A DNA stretch of 64,000 nucleotides from Aquipseudomonas alcaligenes_A (GTDB lineage: Bacteria > Pseudomonadota > Gammaproteobacteria > Pseudomonadales > Pseudomonadaceae), in NCBI GenBank assembly GCA_048595745.1, contig CP184361.1. One strand, given 5' to 3'. Below are positions 6,597 through 15,257 of the stretch, piece after piece. The first letter of the stretch is position 1. Every line of letters begins with the position of its first letter. A model generated the notes under the pieces. The model was not told where the DNA came from, made no database searches, and was given only the letters and a program-made list of their open reading frames with translations. Made by a program: the position numbers and the translations under genes.

Positions 6597-9137
6597 ATGG
6601 TTCAGCGCAAGCGGGTAGTAGTCACAGGGATGGGCGTGCTCACGGCGCTCGGCAATACGCTGGAAGCGTTCCGCGAGGGCCTGTTCGCCGAAAAGGCGGC
6701 CATCGGTCCCAGCCAGCATTTTCGCCACTATTTCGACGATGCCCTGGCATCCGAAGTGCTGCAGCCGGTCGAGTACCCCGGCATCGATCCGCAGCGCCTG
6801 CCCGAACTCGACCGTACCGCGCTGTGGGGGTACAAGGTCGGTCGTGATGCCCTGGAGCATGCCGGCCTGCTCGGTGATCCGCTGCTGGAACGCACCAGCC
6901 TGGTGGTCGGTGTGTCCTCGGCCAGCGCCGAGGCCATCATGCCGCTGATCGAGCACCAGCCCGAGCAGTTCAGCCCGCGCAAGATGGAAGTGTGCGGCAA
7001 CTTCTCGGCGATCTGCCCGGTGGTGACTTCGCTGCTCGGCCTCAAGGGCGGCTTCGAGCTGGTGGCCACGGCCTGTACGGCCAGCACCAACGCCATCGGC
7101 ATCGGTTTCGACCAGATCCAGAATTCCAAGAACCCGGTGGCGCTGATTGTCGGCTCCGACCCGGTCTACTTGCCCACCTTCGCCGGTTTCTACGCGCTCA
7201 AGGCGATGCGCGAAGAACCCTGCTGCCCGTTCTCCGGCACCCCCGGCATGTCCGTCGGCGAGGGCGCCGGCGCGCTGGTGCTGGAGGAGTACGAGCACGC
7301 CAAGGCGCGTGGCGCCACCATCTACGGCGAGATCATCGGCTACGCCACCAGTTCCGATGCGCACCATGAAACAGCGCCGGACCCGCGTGCCGAAGGCGCT
7401 ACCCTGGTGATGCGCGCGGCGCTGCGCAACGCCGGCGTCGGCCCGGAGGCCATCGGCTACATCAATGCCCACGGCACCGGCACCGAGGCCAACGACCGCG
7501 CCGAGACCCTGGCGATGAAGAAGGTCTTCCCCAACATCGCCGATATCCCGGTGAGTTCGACCAAGTCCTACTTCGGCCACAACATCGGCTCGGCCGGCAT
7601 CATCGAGATGATCGCCTGCCTGACCACCCTGCCGTCCGGCAAGGTGCTGCCGACCCTGAACTTCTCCACGCCGCGCACCGGCTGCGACCTCAACTACGTG
7701 CCCAACCATTTTCAGGAGCACCAGGTCGGGCTGTTCATGAAGAACAACTACGCCTTCGGCGGCAACAACTGCAGCATCGTCGCTTCGGTGACCCCGGAGA
7801 CCGCCGCGGCCACCGAGTACCAGCCGCGCCGCGTGGCCATCACCGGCTTCGGTGCGCTCAGCTCGCTGGGCTATGGCGCCGAGCAGATCGCCGAGAACAT
7901 CCGCAATGGCGTCGATGGCTCGCTGTCGGTGTCGGCCGATGACTGGCTGGGCAGCGGCGAGCAGGCCCACGACCTCAATCAGCTGATGCAGGCCAATCCG
8001 GCGCTGGCCGAGCGCCTGGCCGGCATGACCGAGGCCGACCTGCGCGCCATGCAGTTCCGTGCCCACGAGGTACGTGGCATCGAGGCACGCAAGCACCTGA
8101 AGAACTACGACCCGCGCAAGGCCAGCCGCATCGGCACCCACGGCCTGCTGGCCGTCGAGCAGGCGTTGCAGAGCGGCGGGCGCAAGGTGCGTCATGGTGA
8201 TACCGACGTCGCGCTGATCATGGGCATGTCCAAGGGCCCGCAAGCCACCATTGCGCGTTATGCGCAGAGCCTGCACCCGGACCCCAAGCGTGCGCGTACC
8301 TTCGAGTTCCCCTCGGCGCTGATGAACTCCACCGCCACCTTCTGCGCCATCAGCAAGGGCCTCAAGGGCTACAACACCACCCTGTCCACCGGCTACAACG
8401 CCGGCCTCGGCGCACTGCTCTACGGCTACGAGCTGGTACGCCAGGGCCTGCAGCCGCAGGCGCTGGTCGGTGCCGCCGAGGAGAATGCCTATTCCTCGGT
8501 GCTGATGTCGCCGGCGACGGCCGATCGCCTGTGCTGGAGCGATGCCGCGGATGCCTTCCAGGTCTATGGCGCCAACCCCAGTGGCTTCACCCTGGGCGAG
8601 GGCGCCGCGGTGGCCCTGCTCGAAGACCTCGACGCCGCCCATGCGCGCGGTGCACAGGTGCTTGGCGTGGTGCTCGGTTATGGCCGCTCCTGCGATGCCG
8701 CCTACCCGGGTGAATCCGGGCTGGCCGCTGGCAACGCGATGATCGCGGCGATCCAGCAGGCGCTGGCCGAGGCTGGCCTGCAGGCCAGCGAGGTCGATCT
8801 GATCTGCGGCACCAGCTGGGGCACCGGTGACAGCGCGCAGAAGGAACTGGACGCGGTGCGCGCCGTGTTCGGCGCGCTGGCGGCCGAGGTGCCGCTGGTC
8901 AACTACAACGGTCACTTCGGCTTCGTCGAATCGGCCGCCGGCCTGCTCAACCTGGCGCAGGTGCTGCAGATCATGCGCAGCGGCGAGATCGCGCCGATTC
9001 CCTACACCCGCGATTTCTGCGCCGACGACATCGCCTTCGTGCGTCAGCCGCTGCGCCGCGAGGTGCGCCACGCGCTGGTGCTGGGCGCTTCGGACGGGGG
9101 CAACAACTACGCCCTGCTGGTGCGCAAGGATGGCTGA
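6597..9137 (+). CDS. Fused ketosynthase / chain-length-factor-like protein (KS-KS0)
   Basis: 846 residues made of two beta-ketoacyl-ACP synthase folds. The first half (about 1-400) has the full elongating KS triad: Cys160 in ATACTASTNA, His292 in NAHGTGTEAND and His328 in SYFGHNIGSAG. The second half (about 411-846) keeps the fold (VAITGFGALSSLG, LGEGAAVALLE) but has Tyr600 where the Cys should be (LSTGYNAG). It also lacks the first His (CGTSWGTGD) and retains only GH near residue 773. One active and one inactive KS side by side is the layout of type II polyketide KS-chain-length-factor pairs, here as one chain. It probably performs the decarboxylative chain extension and sets chain length. 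The stop overlaps the next start by 8 bases. Confidence 0.9.
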   Translation: MVQRKRVVVTGMGVLTALGNTLEAFREGLFAEKAAIGPSQHFRHYFDDALASEVLQPVEYPGIDPQRLPELDRTALWGYKVGRDALEHAGLLGDPLLERTSLVVGVSSASAEAIMPLIEHQPEQFSPRKMEVCGNFSAICPVVTSLLGLKGGFELVATACTASTNAIGIGFDQIQNSKNPVALIVGSDPVYLPTFAGFYALKAMREEPCCPFSGTPGMSVGEGAGALVLEEYEHAKARGATIYGEIIGYATSSDAHHETAPDPRAEGATLVMRAALRNAGVGPEAIGYINAHGTGTEANDRAETLAMKKVFPNIADIPVSSTKSYFGHNIGSAGIIEMIACLTTLPSGKVLPTLNFSTPRTGCDLNYVPNHFQEHQVGLFMKNNYAFGGNNCSIVASVTPETAAATEYQPRRVAITGFGALSSLGYGAEQIAENIRNGVDGSLSVSADDWLGSGEQAHDLNQLMQANPALAERLAGMTEADLRAMQFRAHEVRGIEARKHLKNYDPRKASRIGTHGLLAVEQALQSGGRKVRHGDTDVALIMGMSKGPQATIARYAQSLHPDPKRARTFEFPSALMNSTATFCAISKGLKGYNTTLSTGYNAGLGALLYGYELVRQGLQPQALVGAAEENAYSSVLMSPATADRLCWSDAADAFQVYGANPSGFTLGEGAAVALLEDLDAAHARGAQVLGVVLGYGRSCDAAYPGESGLAAGNAMIAAIQQALAEAGLQASEVDLICGTSWGTGDSAQKELDAVRAVFGALAAEVPLVNYNGHFGFVESAAGLLNLAQVLQIMRSGEIAPIPYTRDFCADDIAFVRQPLRREVRHALVLGASDGGNNYALLVRKDG

Positions 9138-10386
9138 CGCCGGGCGTGCGGTGATCTCCGGCCTGGGTGTGTTCAACGCCCTTGGCCAGAATGCGGCCTC
9201 GCTCTGCGCGGCGCTGGCCGAGCAGCGCCTCGGCCCGCGCACGGGCTTTTTCGCCAGCGAGCGGGCGGCCCAGGGCAATGGCCTGCTGTTCAATCCGCAG
9301 CAGGTGGCGATGCCGGCGTTGCCGGCGACCCGGCGCAACCCCGCCGGCTGCGATGCCGAGACCGCCTGCGCGCTGATCGAGAAGGTGCTCGACGAAGCGC
9401 TGGCCCAGGCCGGCCTGAGCCGTGCCGAGTTGGCCGGTTCGCGCGTGCAGTGCTACATCGGCGGCCAGGGCGTGCAGCCGGACATCATGAAGTTCACCGC
9501 CTACCTGCAGCGCAACGATGCCGAGGACCTGCTGTTCAATACCGGCATCCGCCAGATGCACAGCGACAGCTATGCCGAGGAGCGCCTCGGTCGCCTGCTG
9601 ATGCGCCGCATCGGCCTGGCGCTGCCGCCGCTGGCATTGTCCACGGCCAGCTGCTCCAGCCTGTCGGCGCTGTTCCTCGCCCGCCAGGCGATCGAGAGCG
9701 GCGCCGCCGACCTGGTGCTGGTGGCCTCCTGGCAGCAGGTGTCGCAGTACAACCTGATGTTCATGGGCGGGGTCAACGCCCTGGCCCGCGAGGTGGCGCA
9801 GCCGTTCTCGGCCGCCACCGAGGGCGTGCTGCTGGGCGGTGGGGCGGCGCTGGCGATCCTCGAGAGCGAGGCCCACCTGCAGGCTCGCGGCGGCCGCGGC
9901 CAACTGCGCATCGATGGCTTCGCCGTCTGCCAGGGCGGTGGCTCCGGGCGCGGCGGGCAGTCCTTCGCGCCGGATTTCCGCACCCTGGCGCGCACCGTCG
10001 AGGCCTCGCTGGAGCAAGCCGCCGCCACGCCGGCCGATATCGGCTGCCTGTTCATGCACGGCAACGGCATTCGCGGCAGCGACCAGGCCGAGCTGATGGC
10101 GGTGCGCAAGCTGTGGGGCGACCACGCCGTGCCGGCCGTTTCCTACAAGGCGCAGCTTGGCTACCAGGTGGCGGCCAGCGGCCTGACCGACCTGGCCATC
10201 GCCGCCGATGCCCTGCGCGAGCGTCGCCTGCTGGCCTTCAAGGCCCTGGCGCCGCTGGACGCCGCCGGGGTGCACCTGCACGCCGATGCCGCCCCGCTGA
10301 CGCTGCACAGCGACAAGCTGGTCAAGCTGGGTCTGGGTATCGAAGGTTCCATGGCTGCCTGCACGCTGACGCGGCTGGCCGGATAA
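9130..10386 (+). CDS. Ketosynthase-fold protein with altered active site
   Basis: 418 residues from ATG 9130, which overlaps the KS-KS0 stop. The thiolase-type fold is clear (AVISGLGVFNALG at the start, VLLGGGAALAILE near 236). The nucleophile region reads LSTASCSSLSAL. Against the usual TACSSSL pattern, Cys and Ser are exchanged, so the Cys sits one residue late, near 175. The first His is present in FMHGNG, but the second, normally GH, is GY (LGYQVAASG). It may be a priming or acyl-transfer synthase with changed chemistry, or an inactive scaffold partner. Catalytic competence is uncertain. Confidence 0.85.
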   Translation: MADAGRAVISGLGVFNALGQNAASLCAALAEQRLGPRTGFFASERAAQGNGLLFNPQQVAMPALPATRRNPAGCDAETACALIEKVLDEALAQAGLSRAELAGSRVQCYIGGQGVQPDIMKFTAYLQRNDAEDLLFNTGIRQMHSDSYAEERLGRLLMRRIGLALPPLALSTASCSSLSALFLARQAIESGAADLVLVASWQQVSQYNLMFMGGVNALAREVAQPFSAATEGVLLGGGAALAILESEAHLQARGGRGQLRIDGFAVCQGGGSGRGGQSFAPDFRTLARTVEASLEQAAATPADIGCLFMHGNGIRGSDQAELMAVRKLWGDHAVPAVSYKAQLGYQVAASGLTDLAIAADALRERRLLAFKALAPLDAAGVHLHADAAPLTLHSDKLVKLGLGIEGSMAACTLTRLAG

Positions 10387-10397
10387 GCGAGAGCATC

Positions 10398-11507
10398 ATG
10401 TCTGTCGAAGAAATGCAGTTGACTCCGCTGCGCCCGGCCAGCGCCGACGAGCTGCAGGCGCAGCCCGAGCAGCGCAGCAATACCCTGGCCCTGGTCGGTC
10501 TCTCGGTACTGCAGGCAGAGCGCGCCCCGCAGCGTTTCGAGCCGCGCTGGTTCCGCGCCTGGGAGGCGCAGCTATACCGCAAGGCCGCGCGTCAGACCGG
10601 CCGGCGCCAGTGGGATTTCAGTCGTTTCAGCCAGGACGGCGGCCTGGATGCGGCCAAGTCCGGCTATCGCGACACGCTCACTGCCGTCGCCCAGGCGGCC
10701 AGGCAGGCAGTGGCCGCCGCCGAGGCCAGCTGCGGCCGGCGCAGCGCGCGTGAGCGCATGGCCCTGCTGTATTTCGACTTCTGGGGGCAGAGTTCGCACC
10801 TGGAGCAGGCGTTCAACTGGCGCGACAGTTTCGATCTCGACGTAATCCCCAAATTCATCCTGCGCGACCAGGCCACCGAGGCCTTCTCCTGCAAGGTGCA
10901 GGCGGGGCGCGGAGCCTTCATCCAGGCACTGCGCATGGCGCAGTCGCTGCTGCACAGTGGTGCCGCCGACAGCGTGCTGCTGGGCGGGCTGTTCCGCAGT
11001 TTTCCCGTGCTGTGTTTCGCCGAGGCGCTCAGCAGCAACGCCGCCGAGCGCGACTGGCTTGGGCGTGGTGGCCAGCACAACGCGCCGCTGGTGGAGCGCG
11101 CCGGTTTCATGGTGCTGCGGCGCGCAGAGGCGCTGGCCAGCGCGCGTCAGCCCGGCCTGCTGCTGGGTGCGCCGCATTACCTGCAGGCCCCCGCCGGCCG
11201 CGAGGCGGCGGGCCAGTGGCTGGGCGAGCGCTGGGCCGAGCAGCTGCCGGAGCGGCGCGCGCTGGTCTACGGCGGCCACTATCCGTCCAGCCTGCTCGAT
11301 CAGGTCGAGGCGGGCGCGGTGGCCGCTGCTGGCGAGCACTGGGTGTACGAAAACATCTGCCGGCGCTTCGGTGACAGTGGCGGGCTCAATCCGCTGCTGG
11401 CGCTGCAACGGCATGCCGAACGCAAGGCGGCGACGGCGGATACCCCGCCGGCGCTGCTGAGCTTGAGTGACAGCCAGGGCGGCACCTGGCTGCTGCGGGG
11501 GGAATGA
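10398..11507 (+). CDS. Degenerate ketosynthase-like protein
   Basis: 369 residues from ATG 10398, 11 bases after the previous gene. A weak KS resemblance is seen in the segment around residues 160-200 (VQAGRGAFIQAL followed by SGAADSVLLGGLFR), which matches the nucleophile helix and following strand of KS enzymes, but without a normally placed Cys. No HGTGT or GH motif is found. The N-terminal 60 residues and the Arg/Ala-rich stretch near 85-115 have no counterpart in standard KS. Its stop overlaps the ABC ATPase start (ATGA). It is likely a structural or accessory member of the synthase complex (inference). I would not assign a reaction. Confidence 0.75.
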   Translation: MSVEEMQLTPLRPASADELQAQPEQRSNTLALVGLSVLQAERAPQRFEPRWFRAWEAQLYRKAARQTGRRQWDFSRFSQDGGLDAAKSGYRDTLTAVAQAARQAVAAAEASCGRRSARERMALLYFDFWGQSSHLEQAFNWRDSFDLDVIPKFILRDQATEAFSCKVQAGRGAFIQALRMAQSLLHSGAADSVLLGGLFRSFPVLCFAEALSSNAAERDWLGRGGQHNAPLVERAGFMVLRRAEALASARQPGLLLGAPHYLQAPAGREAAGQWLGERWAEQLPERRALVYGGHYPSSLLDQVEAGAVAAAGEHWVYENICRRFGDSGGLNPLLALQRHAERKAATADTPPALLSLSDSQGGTWLLRGE

Positions 11508-12268
11508 TGAGCATGGACAAGGATGCCCTGCTGGCGCAGGCGCAGGCGCCGGCTCCCGGCGAGACCCGCCGGCTGCAGCTGGTCAAGGCGACCCAGTTGC
11601 CCATCGTGCGCCTGAGCGCAGTGGAGAAGTGCTACGGCAAGGGCGAGGGCCGCGTGCAGGCGCTGCGCCGCATCGACCTGCAGATCGAGCGTGGCGAGTT
11701 CGTCGCGCTGGTGGGGCAGTCGGGCAGCGGCAAGAGCACGCTGCTCAACCTGATCGGTGGGATCGACCGTCCCAGTGCCGGCGCCGTGCATTTCCTCGGC
11801 CAGGACCTGGCCGACCTCGACGACCGCGAGCTGGCCGCACTGCGTGCCCGCGAGATCGGCTTCATCTTCCAGTTCTTCAACCTGCTGCCGGTGCTCAGCG
11901 TGTTCGACAACGTCTACTACCCGCTGATGCTCAACGGCTACCGCAAGGATCAGGCGCGCCACCTGGTGATGCAGGCGCTGGAACGGGTCGGCCTGCAGCA
12001 GCATGCGCTGCGCCGGCCGGTGGAACTGTCCGGCGGCCAGCAGCAGCGGGTGGCCATCGCCCGTGCGCTGGTGAAGAAGCCGGCGCTGGTGATCGCCGAC
12101 GAACCCACCGGCAACCTGGATTCGGAAACCGGCCGCTCGGTGCTGGAGCTGATGCAGGAAATCAACCGCGAGAACGGCACCACCTTCATCATTTCCACCC
12201 ACTCCGATGCCGTGCGCGATGTGGCCGGGCGGGTGGTGAGCATCGCCGACGGGAGGATCGCGCCATGA
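11504..12268 (+). CDS. ABC transporter ATPase, MacB/LolD type
   Basis: 254 residues. Walker A GQSGSGKST lies near residue 75, the signature LSGGQQQR near 170, Walker B ALVIADEPTGN near 195, and the switch His in STHSD. The Q-loop context FIFQFFNLLPVLS is typical of the LolD/MacB/FtsE group. A 25-residue N-terminal extension precedes the ABC domain. It would power the permease at 12942. Coupling is by ATGA overlaps on both sides. In this family the transporters usually act mechanically on lipids, lipoproteins or periplasmic partners rather than pumping ions, which suits export of a lipid-like product. Confidence 0.93.
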   Translation: MMSMDKDALLAQAQAPAPGETRRLQLVKATQLPIVRLSAVEKCYGKGEGRVQALRRIDLQIERGEFVALVGQSGSGKSTLLNLIGGIDRPSAGAVHFLGQDLADLDDRELAALRAREIGFIFQFFNLLPVLSVFDNVYYPLMLNGYRKDQARHLVMQALERVGLQQHALRRPVELSGGQQQRVAIARALVKKPALVIADEPTGNLDSETGRSVLELMQEINRENGTTFIISTHSDAVRDVAGRVVSIADGRIAP

Positions 12269-12945
12269 GCCGCTGGCTACTGCTGCTGAGCCTGCTGGTC
12301 GCGGGAGGCGCCCAGGCCTCCATCGACGCCGATCAGTTGCGTGAGCAGGGGCGCGCCGCCCTGGATGCGCTGGTGTCGCGCCATGCCTCTGCGCCCGTGC
12401 GTGAGCAGGGCATCCTGGCGGTGGTGCGGGCGCCCAGCGAGGGTCTCGACGAGCGCACCCTGGAAGCGCTGGCGACCTGGCGCGAACAGCACCCCGACGA
12501 CCTGCCGGCCAAGCTTTACGAGGGCTACGGCTGGTTGTTCATGGCCGGCGAGTACGTCAAGCGGCAGAACTACTTCCGCGCCGCCGAGCTGGCCAAGCGC
12601 GGCTTCTTCCTGATGGACGAGGCGGTCGACCAGAACCCCGAGGACTGGCGCCTGCGCCTGCTGCGCGCGCGCCTGGACTGCTACGTGCCGGCCGAGTTCG
12701 GCCGCCATGTGGTGGCGCTCAAGGACCTGCGCTACCTGCGCGAACACACCGAGCAGGTGCCGGCCGAGCTGCTGCCGCTGGTGGACTTCCTGCAGGCGCG
12801 CGCCGAACGCGCGGCGGGCGATGAGGCCGCGGCCAAGGCCCTGGTCTCGCCCTGGCGCGAACTGCTGCAGGCCGAGGAGCGTCTGCCCATCACCCGCGCC
12901 GAGGTGGAGCGGGTCCTGACCCCGATCGTGGAGGCGGCGCCATGA
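12265..12945 (+). CDS. Signal-peptide periplasmic protein with TPR-like helices
   Basis: 226 residues starting with a Sec signal peptide: a short basic start, a Leu-rich core and a likely cleavage after Ala-Gln-Ala near residue 18. The mature part is helical, with a TPR-like segment around residues 105-140 (an alternating small/large pattern around NPEDWRLRLLRARL). There is no lipobox. It lies between ATPase and permease genes with ATGA overlaps at both ends, so it is almost certainly a periplasmic component of the same exporter, perhaps a carrier or adaptor to the outer membrane. Family not recognised. Confidence 0.8.
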   Translation: MSRWLLLLSLLVAGGAQASIDADQLREQGRAALDALVSRHASAPVREQGILAVVRAPSEGLDERTLEALATWREQHPDDLPAKLYEGYGWLFMAGEYVKRQNYFRAAELAKRGFFLMDEAVDQNPEDWRLRLLRARLDCYVPAEFGRHVVALKDLRYLREHTEQVPAELLPLVDFLQARAERAAGDEAAAKALVSPWRELLQAEERLPITRAEVERVLTPIVEAAP

Positions 12946-14267
12946 GCGAGCTGCTGTACTACCTGGCCAACGCCATCATCGTCTACGCCCTGCTGCTGGT
13001 GCTGTGGACCGCTCTGCGCCGGCCCACCTCGATCCGCTACGCCTTCGCCAACCTGTTCCGCCAGCGCCGCCGCTCGGGCATCACCCTGCTGGCGATCATC
13101 ATGGGTGGGGTGGCGGTGTTCACCTTCGGTGGTTTCGTCCAGCACTCCTTCTCGGCCCTGCGTGAGCAGACCATTCGCACCAACCTCGGTCACCTGCAGC
13201 TGTACCGCGAAGGCTACCTCGCCAGCGGCGCCACCAACCCGCTGCGCCACGGCATCCCCGGCTACCAGGAGATCAAGCGCATCCTCGCCGCCGACCCCGA
13301 ACTGGGGCCGCTGCTGAAGACGGTGACCGGGCAGATCGAGTTCTCCGGCATCGCCTCGCACTACGAGTCGGAGACGTCCACCTTCATCTCCGGCGTCGGC
13401 ATCGAGCCGGCCAGCTCGCTGACCCTGGGCGCCCTGGACCGCATCGTGCTGGGCAGCGACCTGTCGCGCATCGACGGCCTCGGCGTCACCATCGGCACCG
13501 GCGTGGCCAAGGGCCTGGGCGCCGGCTACGACAGCGAGCTGGACCTGCTGGTGGTCAATCCCAAGGGCGGGCAGAACGCCATGTCGGTGACGGTGCGCGG
13601 GGTCATGGAGTCGGGCATCAAGGAGTACGACGACCGCTCGCTGAAGATGCCGCTGGAAACCGCCCAGGCGCTGCTGGAAACCGACGAGGTCAGCCGCATC
13701 ATCATCCTGCTCAACGATACCGCGCAGACCGACGCCGCGCTCAAGCGGGTGCAGGCGATCATCGCCGAGCATGGCCTGGCGCTGGAGGTGCGGCCCTGGT
13801 CCGAGCTGGCGGTGTACTACCACCAGGTGGTCAGCCTGTTCGACGGCATCTTCTTCTTCATCAAGTCCATCGTCAGCGTCATCGTGGTCTTCATGATCGG
13901 CAACACGCTGATGATGAACGTGGTCGAGCGCACCCGCGAGATCGCCACCCTGCGTGCCCTGGGCCTGACCCAGCGCGAGGTGGGGCGGCTGTTCATCCTC
14001 GAGGGCATCTTCATCGGCCTGCTCGGCGCCGCGCTCAGCGTGGCGGTGGGCATCGGCCTGGCCGAGCTGATCAACATCCACGGCCTGCCCATGCCGCCGT
14101 CACCGGGTTACACCAAGGGCTACCTGGCCTTCATCCTGTGGGACGAGGACGTCGACCTGTTCTGGTTCACCTGTGCGCTGGCCATCGTCACCGCCGTACT
14201 GGCCTCGATCATTCCGGCGAAGCGGGCTTCGAAGTTGCTGATCGCCGAGGCGTTCAGGTTTACCTGA
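12942..14267 (+). CDS. ABC transporter permease, FtsX/MacB/LolC type
   Basis: 441 residues. Hydrophobic segments lie near residues 8-25 and 45-65, then a large periplasmic region of about 220 residues, then three segments near 300-325, 350-375 and 405-425. The FtsX-domain hallmark ATLRALGLTQREV follows the third segment, and the C-terminus has the usual PAKRASKLLIAEAF. The architecture fits LolC/E and MacB permeases apart from the extra N-terminal segment. With the ATPase and the periplasmic protein it forms a probable tripartite envelope transporter. It is the last gene of the first transcription unit; a 171-bp gap follows. Confidence 0.9.
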   Translation: MSELLYYLANAIIVYALLLVLWTALRRPTSIRYAFANLFRQRRRSGITLLAIIMGGVAVFTFGGFVQHSFSALREQTIRTNLGHLQLYREGYLASGATNPLRHGIPGYQEIKRILAADPELGPLLKTVTGQIEFSGIASHYESETSTFISGVGIEPASSLTLGALDRIVLGSDLSRIDGLGVTIGTGVAKGLGAGYDSELDLLVVNPKGGQNAMSVTVRGVMESGIKEYDDRSLKMPLETAQALLETDEVSRIIILLNDTAQTDAALKRVQAIIAEHGLALEVRPWSELAVYYHQVVSLFDGIFFFIKSIVSVIVVFMIGNTLMMNVVERTREIATLRALGLTQREVGRLFILEGIFIGLLGAALSVAVGIGLAELINIHGLPMPPSPGYTKGYLAFILWDEDVDLFWFTCALAIVTAVLASIIPAKRASKLLIAEAFRFT

Positions 14268-14438
14268 GCAATTGAAAAGTTGCCGGTCGGAGGGCTTTCA
14301 AGTTGCCCGGCTGGAATTAACAAACGATGCGCCAAAGTGCAGGAAAAGTTGTGCCTGCAAGTAGGCGTTTAATATTGCGCTGCTGTTATTGAAGTTGTTG
14401 TTGGCGAGCGCACTTCATATACAGAGTGAGAGAGAGTT
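14268..14438 (+). promoter_or_regulatory. Regulatory gap with phased AGTTG repeats before the reductase gene
   Basis: This gap is AT-richer than its surroundings. The pentamer AGTTG begins at 14278, 14301, 14347 and 14393, so the steps are 23, 46 and 46 bases. Three copies sit in a longer shared context (AAAAGTTGCCGG, TCAAGTTGCCCGG, AAAAGTTGTGCC). A 13-base block, AAAAGTTGCCGGT at 14275-14287, recurs exactly at 16703-16715 upstream of the fabB-like gene. A weak promoter candidate is TTGTTG at 14395 with CATATA at 14416 (15-base spacer). The layout suggests an operator array for a regulator that is not in the window. No terminator is visible. Confidence 0.45.
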
Positions 14439-15200
14439 ATGACAACGGAACGGCAAGTCGTCCTCATTACCGGCGCCGCCCGCGGCATAGGCGCAGCCAT
14501 CGCCGAGCGCTTCATCGACGACGGCTTCGATGTGGTGCTCAACTACCGGCGCAGCCAGGGCAAGGGTGCCGCCAACCTGGACAACCTGGTGGCCCGCGCC
14601 GAGGCGCGGGGCGTGCGTGCCTACAAGGCGCTGGCGGACATCTCCGAGAGCCGCGACGTGGAGCAGATGATCAAGAGCCTGCGCCTCGACGGCCTGGAGC
14701 GCATCGACCACCTGGTGCTCAACGCCGCCAGCTCGCCGTTCAAGCCGGTGCTCGAACTGACCAAGCACGACTGGAAGCAGCTGTTCGGCACCAGCCTGGT
14801 CGGCAACGTGGCGGTGATCAATGCCGTGGCGCCGCTGATGCCGGCCGGTGGCACCATCTGCGCCATCTCCGGGGTGGGCTCGCACCTGGTGTTGCCCAAC
14901 TATCCGCTGGGCCTGATGAAGGCGGCCCTGGAGAACCTGGTGCGCTACCTGGAAGTGGAACTGTACGACCGTGGCATCCGCGTCAATGGCGTGTGCGGCG
15001 GGCTGGTGCGCAGCGAGATGCTGCCGTACCTGTCGGAGATGTGGCCGCGCATGATCGCCAACATGGAGTCCTGCGGCCGGCGCTGGGCGCTGGAGCCCGA
15101 GGAAATCGCCAATGTGGTCGCCTTCCTCGCCTCGGAGCGCTCCAGTGCCATTCGCGGGCAGATCCTGGTCGCCACCGGCGGGGTAGGTCTGGCGGCCTGA
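14439..15200 (+). CDS. FabL-like enoyl-ACP reductase candidate (SDR)
   Basis: 253 residues. The Rossmann motif TGAARGIG starts at residue 11 and VLNAASSPFKPV lies near 93. The region PNYPLGLMKAALENLVRYLEVEL resembles Bacillus FabL and FabI more than FabG, because Tyr155 and Lys161 are five residues apart; FabG has three between them and FabI/FabL have six. The C-terminus has IRGQILVATGG, also FabL-like. It would reduce the enoyl-ACP from the dehydratase and so close the elongation cycle. The one-residue shortening between Tyr and Lys is unusual. A ketoreductase role cannot be excluded. ATG 14439 follows a GAGTGAGAGAGAG purine run as ribosome site. Confidence 0.75.
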   Translation: MTTERQVVLITGAARGIGAAIAERFIDDGFDVVLNYRRSQGKGAANLDNLVARAEARGVRAYKALADISESRDVEQMIKSLRLDGLERIDHLVLNAASSPFKPVLELTKHDWKQLFGTSLVGNVAVINAVAPLMPAGGTICAISGVGSHLVLPNYPLGLMKAALENLVRYLEVELYDRGIRVNGVCGGLVRSEMLPYLSEMWPRMIANMESCGRRWALEPEEIANVVAFLASERSSAIRGQILVATGGVGLAA

Positions 15201-15217
15201 TCCTCCAGCGCTGCAAC

Positions 15218-15241
15218 AAGCCGGCGCTAAGCCGGCTTTTT
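15218..15241 (+). terminator. Rho-independent terminator after the reductase gene
   Basis: Stem AAGCCGGC / GCCGGCTT separated by five bases and followed by five T residues, 17 bases after the reductase stop. Confidence 0.85.
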
Positions 15242-15257
15242 CATGCCAGCCAGTACG

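Noticed and set aside
14275..14400. CRISPR-like or iteron replication array from the 23-base periodicity
   Set aside because: The shared words are only 5-12 bases, one period is missing between copies, and no cas or replication gene is nearby. A promoter operator array fits better.
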